Below, one piece after another: positions 27,428 through 36,785 of a DNA stretch of 43,109 nt (the stretch's first letter is position 1; the number at the start of each line of letters is the position of its first letter). Under the pieces are notes generated by a model. The model worked only from the letters and a program-made list of their open reading frames with translations, was not told the origin of the DNA and ran no database searches. This DNA comes from Bacteroidota bacterium (GTDB lineage Bacteria > Bacteroidota > Bacteroidia > Flavobacteriales_D > Crocinitomicaceae): contig JAJRQK010000033.1 in assembly GCA_024280295.1 (NCBI GenBank), forward strand, positions 1 through 43,109. The letters run 5' to 3'. A program made the translations under genes and the position numbers.

Positions 27428-27787
27428 ATGGAACTACACGAAAATGAAAAAGAACTCTTACGGAAATCACCAATTCTCTGGTACAAAAAGAAAATACAGG
27501 CTGTTCCGGGCAGCCTCATTGTTACCAATCAACGAGTTGTCTTTGAACAGCATAAGATAAAGCCAATAGGAGGATTATTAGGTTCCTTATTCACTTCAGC
27601 GTCAAAGAAGACAAGGGATGAAATAATATTTTCTGAAACATTAACCTCAATTTCAGTGGAAAAAGGCAAGAAGATCAATAAAAAGAGTTTTAAAGCTATT
27701 TTTAAGTCAGCAACAAGTGATTCTGAAATGGTACTCATGGTTGACGATTCTCTGATGGCCGAACTCGAACCTTTGCTAAAGGTCTAA
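27428..27787 (+). CDS. GRAM/PH-like domain small protein
   Basis: A 119-residue soluble protein. The sequence runs from LHENEKELLRKSPILWYKKKIQAVPGSLIVTNQRVVFEQHKI through ETLTSISVEKGKKINKKSFKAIFKSATSDSEMVLMVDD, the strand pattern of bacterial PH/GRAM-like domains with the LxVTNxRVxF strand. Such proteins bind lipids or act as scaffolds; here no partner is evident. The open frame extends back to 27299, but the ATG at 27428 starts the homologous part, and the upstream residues are hydrophobic with no matching pattern, inside the transcriptional gap after the terminator. I take 27428 as the start. Confidence 0.72.
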   Translation: MELHENEKELLRKSPILWYKKKIQAVPGSLIVTNQRVVFEQHKIKPIGGLLGSLFTSASKKTRDEIIFSETLTSISVEKGKKINKKSFKAIFKSATSDSEMVLMVDDSLMAELEPLLKV

Positions 27788-27812
27788 TTAATTTCAAGGC
27801 GATTAAATATCG

Positions 27813-27820
27813 TATCTTTG
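27813..27820 (+). promoter_or_regulatory. DEAD-box helicase -7 element TATCTTTG
   Basis: Exact TAnnTTTG. TTTC at 27792-27795 with a 17-nt spacer is a weak -33. Predicted leader about 11 nt before ATG 27837. Confidence 0.5.
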
Positions 27821-27836
27821 CTGAAAATTAATCAGC

Positions 27837-29192
27837 ATGGCATCCTTTGAACAGTTTAATCTCAAGAAACCTTTACGCAATGCGCTCATCGACTTAGGGT
27901 TTGAAACTCCTACTCCTATTCAAGAGCAAGCATATTCCGTTGTTCTATCAGGGAAGGATGTATTGGGAATTGCTCAGACGGGAACAGGCAAAACACTAGC
28001 TTATTCGCTTCCAATATTGACAGAGCATAAATTTTCTAAGGACTACTTTCCTAGAACGCTTATTCTTGTTCCAACGCGTGAACTCGTTATACAAGTTGTT
28101 AAAGACCTAGAGGTATTAACTACCTATATGAATTGTCGAGTCCTTGGGATTTATGGAGGAGTAAACATTAAACGTCAAAGAGTTGCACTGGCTGAAGGAA
28201 CAGACATAGTTGTTGCAACACCTGGACGGATTTACGATCTCGCTCTTGATCAATCCATGTCGCTCAAAGGAATTAAAAAACTTGTCATTGATGAAGTTGA
28301 TGTAATGCTTGATCTCGGATTCCGTTTTCAACTTTCTAATATTTTGGAATTGCTTCCAGATAAGCGTCAGAACATTATGTTCTCAGCAACAATGACAGAT
28401 CATGTTGAAGCATTAATTGATGATTTCTTCATCGATCCTAAAAAGATTTCAATTGCCGTAAGTGGTACACCACTTGATAATATTAGTCAAGTTAGGTATG
28501 ACGTTCCAAATTTTCATACTAAAGTGAACTTGCTTCGATACCTTCTAAGTCAGCAAAATGAATTCAAGAAAGTTTTAATCTTTACTTCCAATAAGAAGAT
28601 GGCAGATCGTCTTTTTGAGGAAATGGATGAAATGTTTGGTAATGAAACATGCGTGATTCACTCGAATAAGTCGCAGAATTACCGTATTCGTTCAATTGAG
28701 GAATTTGATGAAGGAAAAAATCGTATTCTGATCTCTACGGATATTATGTCGCGTGGACTTGATCTTGATAAAATCACTCATGTAATCAATTTCGATACAC
28801 CAGCTTTCCCTGAAAATTACATGCACCGAATTGGTAGAACAGGTAGAGCAGAAGAGGAAGGGAATGCTATCTTATTCTCAACAGAGAAGGAACAAAAATG
28901 GAAAGATTCAATCGAGAATTTAATGAACTATGAGATTCCAATTAAATCTGTTCCATCCGAGGTGCAAGTTTCAACTCAGCTACTTCCTGAAGAGCAGCCG
29001 GAAGATGTAATGTTGAAAAATCCAGATCGTAACATGAAGTTTGAAGAACGTGGAGCTTCAACACATGAGAAGAAAGCCAAGAATCAAAAAACGAATCAAG
29101 GAGGAAGCTACAAGCGAGAAATCAAACAGAAATACAAAAAAGCTCAAACGCGAGGTGATAAAACATATCATAAACGCCAAAAGAGAGGGTAA
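27837..29192 (+). CDS. DEAD-box ATP-dependent RNA helicase (motif II is DEVD)
   Basis: A 451-residue RNA helicase. Motifs in order: Q motif (FETPTPIQEQA), Walker A AQTGTGKT (46-53), Ia PTREL, motif II DEVD (152-155) where the family has DEAD, motif III SAT (183-185), then the second RecA domain with TDIMSRGLDLD and HRIGRTGRAEEEG. The C-terminal tail from about residue 395 is a basic, disordered extension (KKAKNQKTNQGG..., KRQKRG) typical of RNA-binding helicases. Members act in ribosome assembly, mRNA decay or cold adaptation; the cold-shock gene lies nearby but has its own promoter and terminator. ATG 27837 follows the -7 element by 16 nt. Confidence 0.93.
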   Translation: MASFEQFNLKKPLRNALIDLGFETPTPIQEQAYSVVLSGKDVLGIAQTGTGKTLAYSLPILTEHKFSKDYFPRTLILVPTRELVIQVVKDLEVLTTYMNCRVLGIYGGVNIKRQRVALAEGTDIVVATPGRIYDLALDQSMSLKGIKKLVIDEVDVMLDLGFRFQLSNILELLPDKRQNIMFSATMTDHVEALIDDFFIDPKKISIAVSGTPLDNISQVRYDVPNFHTKVNLLRYLLSQQNEFKKVLIFTSNKKMADRLFEEMDEMFGNETCVIHSNKSQNYRIRSIEEFDEGKNRILISTDIMSRGLDLDKITHVINFDTPAFPENYMHRIGRTGRAEEEGNAILFSTEKEQKWKDSIENLMNYEIPIKSVPSEVQVSTQLLPEEQPEDVMLKNPDRNMKFEERGASTHEKKAKNQKTNQGGSYKREIKQKYKKAQTRGDKTYHKRQKRG

Positions 29193-29195
29193 GGA

Positions 29196-29219
29196 GGTGT
29201 TAAAGTTCTTTTAACATCC
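29196..29219. terminator. Hairpin between the converging helicase and GNAT genes
   Basis: GGTGTTAAA (29196-29204) pairs with TTTAACATCC (29210-29219) with one bulged T, loop of 5 nt. No T tract follows on either strand, so it is at best a weak bidirectional terminator. It overlaps the stop codon of the GNAT gene. Confidence 0.35.
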
Positions 29220-29679
29220 ATAGATTACAAGCAAAATGCCCCGAATTTCCCAGTGGGGCCTCAAGGATTTTAAAACCTAAACTTTTATATAAACCAACTG
29301 CATTATTAAGTTCTGGGAGTGTTTCTAAGTAAATGGACTGATATTCAGCTTTCTTAGCTTCATTAATTGTCAATTGCATTAGTTTCTTTCCAAGTCCAAT
29401 TCCTCTGACATCTCTTGAAATATAAAGCTTGACTAATTCAACACATCCATTTTCTAGCCCGACAGTTGGGAAATATCCACAACCTCCAACGATCTTTCCA
29501 TTCAATTCCGCAATCCAATAATCAGAGGTGTTGTCAGAAAACAAGTCATAAAGATGATCTGTTGTTGGGTCAGTGTAAACAGTTCCTAGCTTGTCTATGC
29601 CAAACTCTTCTAGTACAGTACGAATCAAGGTAGCGATTCCTGTATCATCCTCTTGTCTGATTTTTCTGAACTCCATCAT
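29200..29679 (-). CDS. GNAT-family N-acetyltransferase
   Basis: A 159-residue acetyl-CoA-dependent acetyltransferase. Motif A for CoA binding is LYISRDVRGIGLGKKLM (about 88-104, Q/RxxGxG/A type), followed by LETLPELNNAVGLYKSLGF, the usual amphipathic strand-helix. The substrate is not predictable. The first two codons are both ATG (29679 and 29676). It converges with the helicase gene, 7 nt apart, and is followed upstream by the promoter region of the sigma factor. Confidence 0.9.
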   Translation of the reverse strand: MMEFRKIRQEDDTGIATLIRTVLEEFGIDKLGTVYTDPTTDHLYDLFSDNTSDYWIAELNGKIVGGCGYFPTVGLENGCVELVKLYISRDVRGIGLGKKLMQLTINEAKKAEYQSIYLETLPELNNAVGLYKSLGFKILEAPLGNSGHFACNLWMLKEL

Positions 29680-29819
29680 TTTCTTTAGTTCGTGAAAGTA
29701 CGACTTAACTGATTATTTCAGCTATCAATTAAGTTGACTATTTTCATTAATCTTAAACCATAATGTAACTTTTCAAGAACATAAAACACTAACATAATAG
29801 AGAATGTCAAATTCATTCA

Positions 29820-30344
29820 ATGAGTAAGAAGAAGCAAGATCATTTTTTACGACTTTATCAACCTGTCCATGATCGGTTCGAGCGATTCTGTAGAGCGCGG
29901 GCTTATTCTGTTGTAGATTATAGAGATGTCATGCATGAATCTCTTTTGGTTGCTTACGATCGTTTAGACACTTTGCGATCCGAAGAAGCTTTCTTTTCAT
30001 TTCTAGTTGGAATTTGCATTCGTTTATTGGCCAATGAACACAGAAAAATGAAACCTGAATTAGGTTTGAATGAATCATTTTTAGAAAATAAAATTAGATC
30101 CTCTGACAATCCAGAACAGGCCGCGGAAGTCTATTTACTTCATCGCGCCCTAGCTCAACTACCTGTCGATCAGCGAGAAAGCCTCGTGCTGTTCGAGATT
30201 ACTGGTTTTTCAATTCGAGAGATTGCTAAACTACATAATGTAGGTGAATCTACTGTGAAGCAAAGGCTGAGAAGAGGAAGGTTAAAATTGACAGAAATTC
30301 TAACATTCGAATCAACTGATAAAAGAGGGGAGATGCACTTATGA
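29820..30344 (+). CDS. ECF-type sigma-70 family RNA polymerase sigma factor
   Basis: A 174-residue sigma factor with region 2 (about 10-75: FERFCRARAYSVVDYRDVMHESLLVAYDRL) and region 4 (about 115-160), where the helix-turn-helix ITGFSIREIAKLHNVGESTVKQRLRRGRLKL is typical. It lacks regions 1 and 3, so it belongs to the extracytoplasmic-function class. It shares a 4-nt ATGA overlap with the next gene, a membrane protein that probably acts as its anti-sigma partner. No target promoter pattern is recognisable in the window. Confidence 0.92.
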   Translation: MSKKKQDHFLRLYQPVHDRFERFCRARAYSVVDYRDVMHESLLVAYDRLDTLRSEEAFFSFLVGICIRLLANEHRKMKPELGLNESFLENKIRSSDNPEQAAEVYLLHRALAQLPVDQRESLVLFEITGFSIREIAKLHNVGESTVKQRLRRGRLKLTEILTFESTDKRGEMHL

Positions 30345-31180
30345 AAAATCAAGAAAATAGATTAGATCAATTGTTTGATCGAGCAAAGCATCAAATTCCT
30401 CAAGCTTCATTTAATGAAACAAAACGACGCCTGTTGCCTGCTATTTCGGTAGGTTTATTAGCAGGGTTATTTGCTAAATGGGCTGTATTATCCACAAAAT
30501 TTAAACTTATTATTATGTTAAGTACAATCACACTAATTTCAACGAGTGCACTATTAATTGCCTCAAGTTTATCATCAACAATTGATGGCAATGAAAAAGT
30601 AATTAAAAATCATACGATTCCATCAGATCAAAACATGAACCTAACTTCAGAAGGTGGAATTACAAAATCAGTTTATTACGATAAGAATGAATTGATAATT
30701 AAAACCATGATTGATTCGTCTCTGAAGTTATTGGTTGAAGAGTTTATTCTTCCCGAAGAAACTATAACTTTAAGGACATTAGAAGCAGCATCAACCATAT
30801 CTAAGGAATTGTTAGAACCATCAAATTTCATTCAGCCTTTGGATAAGAACCTCTTAGCTGATAAGCAAGATACTATTCGGTATAAGATTGATGAAAACAC
30901 CACCAAATCTGAATTAGATGCAATTCAAGCAGAAGCGTTAAAAGCAGGTATTGATTTTTCGGTGACCACAAAAATTCGCATAAGTAAAATTAAACGATTG
31001 AAACTTAATATGACAATTGGTGGTGAAGGAAAGAGTTCAAGTAAAATCACCTTTCATTTTTCAAGCGGAAACTCGTTTAATTATACCTTTGGATGGGCGT
31101 TGAATGATGAGGGAAAAGCAACTAAATTTGTAAGGACCAAATTGAAGAATAGCCTATTTCTGGACGAAAATGAAAATTAG
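30341..31180 (+). CDS. Membrane protein, probable anti-sigma partner
   Basis: A 279-residue single-span protein without recognisable domain. Residues 1-54 would be cytosolic, a hydrophobic segment at about 55-77 spans the membrane, and the large C-terminal part (about 80-279, Ser/Thr/Glu-rich) would be periplasmic. It overlaps the sigma gene by 4 nt (ATGA), the arrangement of sigma/anti-sigma pairs. The N-terminal part does not show the zinc-binding HxxxCxxC motif, so this is either another anti-sigma class or a protein of different function in the regulon. Evidence for the role is purely positional. Confidence 0.6.
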   Translation: MKNQENRLDQLFDRAKHQIPQASFNETKRRLLPAISVGLLAGLFAKWAVLSTKFKLIIMLSTITLISTSALLIASSLSSTIDGNEKVIKNHTIPSDQNMNLTSEGGITKSVYYDKNELIIKTMIDSSLKLLVEEFILPEETITLRTLEAASTISKELLEPSNFIQPLDKNLLADKQDTIRYKIDENTTKSELDAIQAEALKAGIDFSVTTKIRISKIKRLKLNMTIGGEGKSSSKITFHFSSGNSFNYTFGWALNDEGKATKFVRTKLKNSLFLDENEN

Positions 31181-31322
31181 ACTGTTGACTTCCATCATTT
31201 GTGATTTATACGAGTAAAAAAGTTAATGAGTAATTAATTGATCGCTGATTCATTAATCTTGCTTTATTTGTATTCTACCTAATGCTAAGTAGAGAAATAG
31301 ATACACACTATTAGATTGAAAT

Positions 31323-31739
31323 ATGAAGCAAATGATTGCACACATATCACTTGTTGTTAGAGATTACGACGAGGCAATTGAATTTTATACTACGAAATTA
31401 GATTTTGTGTTATTGGAAGATACACAATTGAGTGATTCTAAGCGATGGGTAATCGTTAAACCTCCAGGTTCTTCTGGATGCTGCCTGTTATTGGCTAAAG
31501 CTTCCAATGAAGAGCAGGCCAGTAGAATTGGGAATCAAACAGGGGGGAGGGTTTTCCTCTTTCTTCACACCGATGATTTTTGGCGTGATTACAAGAAAAT
31601 GTGTGAGCTGGAAATTAACTTTGTGCGCCAACCAACTGAATTTGATTATGGCACAGTGGCGGTATTTGAAGATCTTTATGGGAATCTTTGGGACTTCATT
31701 CAACCTTCTGGCAAGAACTCGATTAATAACCTAAGTTGA
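31323..31739 (+). CDS. VOC (glyoxalase/bleomycin resistance) family protein
   Basis: A 138-residue single-domain VOC protein. The opening MIAHISLVVRDYDEAIEFYTTKLDFVLLED is the first beta-alpha-beta-beta module, with metal ligand H7; the closing GTVAVFEDLYGNLWDFIQP gives the second module with the acidic ligand. The insert (ASNEEQASRIGNQTGGRVFLFLHTDDFW) carries H82 or nearby as a likely ligand. Enzymatic role is not determinable: members include glyoxalases, dioxygenases and resistance proteins. It stands alone. Confidence 0.9.
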   Translation: MKQMIAHISLVVRDYDEAIEFYTTKLDFVLLEDTQLSDSKRWVIVKPPGSSGCCLLLAKASNEEQASRIGNQTGGRVFLFLHTDDFWRDYKKMCELEINFVRQPTEFDYGTVAVFEDLYGNLWDFIQPSGKNSINNLS

Positions 31740-31753
31740 TAGCATTAACTTAA

Positions 31754-32159
31754 GACGATAAAGATATTTCGTTAATAATAGTATTGATTTACAACTACTT
31801 AGGGCCTGAAACAGAAAATACACATATATTGATCATCTTTGCCTCAAATGCAACACTATGTGGTGGCGACGTGAATGATGAGATGTTCATCGATGATGTT
31901 GGGTTGATGTATAATTCGGGAAACGTTTCTGAATTATACAGATAATTTTTCTGTTGGAATGGATAACTCTCAAAACGTGATTAATGTTTTGACGAAAAAT
32001 GCACTCACAGGAGAGTATGAAATCTATTCTACATCTGATGAATTAATTCAAGCGGGAGAGAATTCTGCTTCAATTCCATTTGATAGTGAAACAGGAACGT
32101 ATTTTGTTTGGATTAAATCTGAGGAGAAATCACATGCCTACGAAAGCCATAAAAACTAA
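31754..32159 (+). pseudogene. Decayed T9SS-exported protein, C-terminal remnant
   Basis: Reading in one frame (from about 31754) gives a chain ending ...ENTHILIIFASNATLCGG...NDEMFIDDVGLMYNSG, the usual end of a PCMD-like carbohydrate-metabolism domain of secreted Bacteroidota proteins, then a stop at about 31943. The next frame continues seamlessly as TDNFSVGMDNSQNVINVL... to the stop at 32157-32159, which resembles a T9SS sorting domain with the usual YPNP lost. So a +1/-1 shift near 31930-31945 splits the gene, and no N-terminus or signal peptide is present upstream. It is a remnant of a larger gene. The family assignment is from pattern memory only. Confidence 0.6.
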
Positions 32160-32228
32160 TCAATTCTATTGATTAAGGTGATTTTAGTTTTTTTATGTAG
32201 CCTATTTTCAACAGTTAATCATTCCACT

Positions 32229-32496
32229 ATGAATACTGTTAATTTCCTTAAGCTTTTGTTTTTACTATGCTTTTACACTGCTTTACATTTCCATCTGCTA
32301 TCCTAATTCAATTAATGAATCAGCAACTTTGAAATATCCAATACTAAATAGAGGGCTTGAATTATCACTTTTCGACCTATCTGGGTAGTATATTCGCAAT
32401 GAATTATTGTTAAGTGGATCAACTCAAAAAGTCTTTAATGATTTAGATCCTGGTGTTTATTTTATCACCGATTTTTATGAAAACGTTTATTGGTAA
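32229..32496 (+). pseudogene. Decayed T9SS cargo gene: signal peptide and sorting domain only
   Basis: ATG 32229 opens a signal peptide-like stretch (MNTVNFLKLLFLLCFYTA), ending at a TAA after 25 residues. In the next frame, from 32299, the segment YPNSINESATLKYPILNR then LELSLFDLSG, an in-frame TAG at 32386-32388, YIRNELLLSG and VFNDLDPGVYFIT reads as a type A T9SS sorting domain, ending TGG TAA at 32491-32496; the following bases encode VRKISRTRG in a shifted frame, the normal CTD end. The whole mature domain is missing. This is thus a gene with an internal deletion, frame changes and a nonsense codon. Confidence 0.6.
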
Positions 32497-32538
32497 GAAA
32501 AATTAGTCGTACTAGGGGAATAACTGGGAATAAAAAGA

Positions 32539-32635
32539 GGGGTAAGCTACTCACATCGCACTGCTCAACCTCCTACCCTTGCTACGTTCCCGTCCTGGGG
32601 GATTCAGAGGGAGCTAGTCGTATGAGACTTACCCC
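32539..32635 (-). ncRNA. ffs: Signal recognition particle RNA (small type, 4.5S-like)
   Basis: About 97 nt. On the minus strand the ends GGGGTAAG and CTTACCCC pair, giving the closing helix, and the middle holds the conserved Ffh-binding apical hairpin: CCAGGACGGGAACGTAGCA, where CG-GGAA-CG is the GGAA tetraloop stem and AGGAC/GTAGCA form the asymmetric loop (E. coli has AGGTCC-GGAA-GGAAGCA). Immediately downstream is TCTTTTTATT, a T tract that ends the transcript. Upstream, TATTTTTG (32641-32648) is an exact -7 element, with its last base 6 nt from the first G. The RNA pairs with Ffh to deliver membrane proteins, including those inserted with YidC. Confidence 0.85.
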
Positions 32636-32640
32636 AGTCG

Positions 32641-32648
32641 CAAAAATA
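32641..32648 (-). promoter_or_regulatory. SRP RNA -7 promoter element TATTTTTG
   Basis: Exact TAnnTTTG on the minus strand, 5 nt before the predicted 5' end of the SRP RNA at 32635. It provides a spacing standard for the other -7 elements in this window. Confidence 0.6.
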
Positions 32649-32786
32649 GTACTTTAATTGAAATTGTAAATGAGAATTAGAAAAAACTCAAGAATATTCT
32701 TCTGTGATTGTAGAGAGGCAAGTGGTAAAGGCTAATAATGAGTCACTTATTACTATCAGTATAAGTTAATAGTGAAATTTAAAGAA

Positions 32787-34302
<1,516 letters not shown>

Positions 34303-34354
34303 TTCTTCATCTGCTTTGCTATATTGCAATAAGAAGCCACCAATTAGTTTTTAA

Positions 34355-36304
34355 ATGAAGAATTTGTCTCGTCAAGAGTTATATGCCAACTACCTAATAA
34401 CTAATTCGCAAGATTATATCTCTGCTTCGGATACTGATGTGAGGATAACAGTTTTTAACCCCGCAGCCGAGCGAGCATTTGGTTATACCAAAGAAGAACT
34501 TTCGGGTAAGCATGTGAGTGTTCTTTATAGTTCAAAAGAAGAGTATGAGAAAATCTCCGAAAGTCTTCAGAAAACTGGACAGTATTCAGGTGAAGTAACT
34601 AACATTCGCAAGAACGGGGAAGAGTTTATTTGCTATTTGTCTGCGAATAGAATTTACGATGCTCATGGTAATAACGTGGGGATTATGGGAGTTTCTCGCG
34701 ATATCACCAAGCAAAAAGAGATGATTCAGTCGATGGTTCTTGTGCAAGAAGAGAATATTGAATTACTGGATGAATTTAAAAGTCTTTCTAAAATTGCCAC
34801 TTCAGTAATGAACGGTATTGTTATCACAGATATAGAAGGTAGAATAAAATGGAGTAACGATAGTTTCACCCGAATCACAGGATATGATAAATCTGAAATG
34901 CTCGGTTTTTTACCAAGTCAAGTGTTTCGCGTCCCTCATTTTTTTCAAGAAGAATTTAAACAGATAACTGCTGGTGGACCAAAATTTAACGAAGCTATCC
35001 AAGTTCCTCACTACAAGAAAAATGGTGAATTATATTGGATCCTAGTTGAATCCACGCCTGTTTACGATGATGATGGTGAGCTAAAAGAAATCATCGAAGT
35101 ATGTACCGAAATTACGGCTCAAAAGAATGCAGAGCTTGCTCTTATTGAAAGTGAACAAAACTTTCGTCAAATTTCTGAGACAATCCAAGATGTCTTTTTC
35201 CTGTATAACAATAAGGATAAAAATTACGAATATATAAGCCCAAATTCTTTCAATGTACTGGGTATGGAGGCGGAACGGTTCTATGATAATGAACCTTTTA
35301 TTAATACAATGATTCTTAAAGAAGACCGACATATCATTAGAAAGGCTCGATTGGATAATTTGAATAATAAGACCTATAATATAGAATACAGAATTCTTGT
35401 TGATGGTCAAGTTCGGTGGATTCATGAACGCGCATTTCCAATTATAGACTTGGATAGTGACATCAGTAAATCCTCAGGTGTTTGCTCTGATATTACTACA
35501 GCAAAAATGGATCAAGAACTTATTGATGCTCAGAATCGTAATATCAACGAAAGTATTCAGTATGCAATGTTAATTCAAGAAGCTACTCTTCCAGAAAGAG
35601 CGGATATGCAGGATGTCTTTGAAGAATATTTCGTCCTTTACCGCCCGAAGGGAATGCTCAGTGGAGATTTTTTCGTAGTTGATCATGTAAAACCAAAAGG
35701 TGGCAGAGCTTGTCCTGCTTTCGTTGTGGCGGATTGTACTGGTCACGGCGTGCCAGGTGCGATATTAAGTATATTATGTAGCAGTTTGATAAAACAATCG
35801 TTCACAAGCCATGAAATCCATTCTCCTAAGGAGGCGTTAAATACTGTTAGGAAGCAATTGAATAGAGCATTTAAATCGCGTGACTCAAAGCAGGTGAATG
35901 ATGGGATGGATGTTGCATTTTGTGTACTGAACCCCGAAACTCGTGAATTGTCATTCTCTGGAGCAAATCTTTCGTGTCACATACTACGAAAAAATAAGTG
36001 GCATGAACTTAAAGGTGATAAGCAGCATGTCGGCTATTCTGAGCAAATGCTCCCTTTTACTGAACAAAGTTTTGACTGTGAAATTGGAGATCAAATTTAC
36101 TTATTTACTGATGGTTATGCTGATCAATTCGGTGGTGGTAAGAATAAGAAGTATATGAAGCGAAGATTTATGGAATTCCTTCTTAGTATAAGTGATGAAC
36201 CAATGAGTACACAGGAAGATTTGGTTCGCTCTGAATTTGGCAATTGGATGGGAGCAGAGGAGCAAACAGATGATGTTTGTGTGTTTGGGGTGAAAGTAAC
36301 TTGA
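34355..36304 (+). CDS. PAS-domain SpoIIE-type protein phosphatase
   Basis: A 649-residue cytosolic signalling protein. Three PAS domains come first: PAS1 (about 10-125, SDTDVRITVFNPAAERAFGY), PAS2 (about 145-260, GIVITDIEGRIKWSNDSF), PAS3 (about 265-380, VFFLYNNKDKNYEYISPN), then a linker helix and the SpoIIE/PP2C phosphatase domain (about 410-648). Its metal-site residues are visible in LSGDFFVVDH, VADCTGHGVPGAI, LFTDGYADQFGG and EQTDDVCVFG. Such proteins typically dephosphorylate anti-sigma antagonists; no STAS or anti-sigma gene is nearby, so the partner is unknown. The next feature downstream is the broken Rrf2 gene. Confidence 0.94.
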   Translation: MKNLSRQELYANYLITNSQDYISASDTDVRITVFNPAAERAFGYTKEELSGKHVSVLYSSKEEYEKISESLQKTGQYSGEVTNIRKNGEEFICYLSANRIYDAHGNNVGIMGVSRDITKQKEMIQSMVLVQEENIELLDEFKSLSKIATSVMNGIVITDIEGRIKWSNDSFTRITGYDKSEMLGFLPSQVFRVPHFFQEEFKQITAGGPKFNEAIQVPHYKKNGELYWILVESTPVYDDDGELKEIIEVCTEITAQKNAELALIESEQNFRQISETIQDVFFLYNNKDKNYEYISPNSFNVLGMEAERFYDNEPFINTMILKEDRHIIRKARLDNLNNKTYNIEYRILVDGQVRWIHERAFPIIDLDSDISKSSGVCSDITTAKMDQELIDAQNRNINESIQYAMLIQEATLPERADMQDVFEEYFVLYRPKGMLSGDFFVVDHVKPKGGRACPAFVVADCTGHGVPGAILSILCSSLIKQSFTSHEIHSPKEALNTVRKQLNRAFKSRDSKQVNDGMDVAFCVLNPETRELSFSGANLSCHILRKNKWHELKGDKQHVGYSEQMLPFTEQSFDCEIGDQIYLFTDGYADQFGGGKNKKYMKRRFMEFLLSISDEPMSTQEDLVRSEFGNWMGAEEQTDDVCVFGVKVT

Positions 36305-36385
36305 TTAATTTGGTTGGCCTAAGCTAACTTAACATCAAATCAACGGTTCATGCTCCTCAACTAAATAATTGTACGTTTAATACTC

Positions 36386-36782
36386 ATGCTATCAAATAAA
36401 ACTGAATACGGACTTAAAGCACTTAGCTATCTTGCGAGAAAAGAGCCTGTTCTTATATCAGAAATTGCGAGCAAAGAAATGATCACTCAAAAAAAAAGAA
36501 GCAATTATTTTAGATTTTTCTTAAAAAAAATGATGTTTTAAACTAAAAAAGGAAAAAAGGGGAGGCAATCTTTTGAAGAATCCTAAAACGATATCAATGG
36601 TATTTGTCATTCGAATTTTGGAAGGTCCTATTACTTGGTTGCTGTGTGTAAGTCTTAACTATTACGAGAAATGTGCTGGTTTCGAGAGTGAGGAAGAATG
36701 CTCCTTACATGAACTTATGATTCAAGTTAGAGATAATACGTTAGCGATTCTTAAGTATAAAAATATTTCAGACACAGCTTAA
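36386..36782 (+). pseudogene. Rrf2-family regulator, frameshifted in poly-A runs
   Basis: ATG 36386 starts MLSNKTEYGLKALSYLARKE...ISEIASKEMI, the standard Rrf2 N-terminus. The frame then derails in an A9 run (36489-36497), and after a second A8 run (36533-36540) a third frame carries RGGNLLKNPKTISM, IRILEGPITWLLCVSLNYYE and KCAGFESEEECSLHELMIQVRDN, the standard C-terminus, to the stop at 36780-36782. The summed length of about 130 codons equals an intact Rrf2 protein. The cluster-binding Cys pattern is partly visible. Either the gene is dead, or the runs are phase-variable or sequencing errors. Regulator class is iron-sulfur/nitric-oxide type. Confidence 0.75.
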
Positions 36783-36785
36783 TCG

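Noticed and set aside
35081-35425. A 114-residue minus-strand ORF inside the PAS/SpoIIE gene
   Set aside because: Antisense shadow of a recognisable PAS region, rich in Ile and Asn, without motif.
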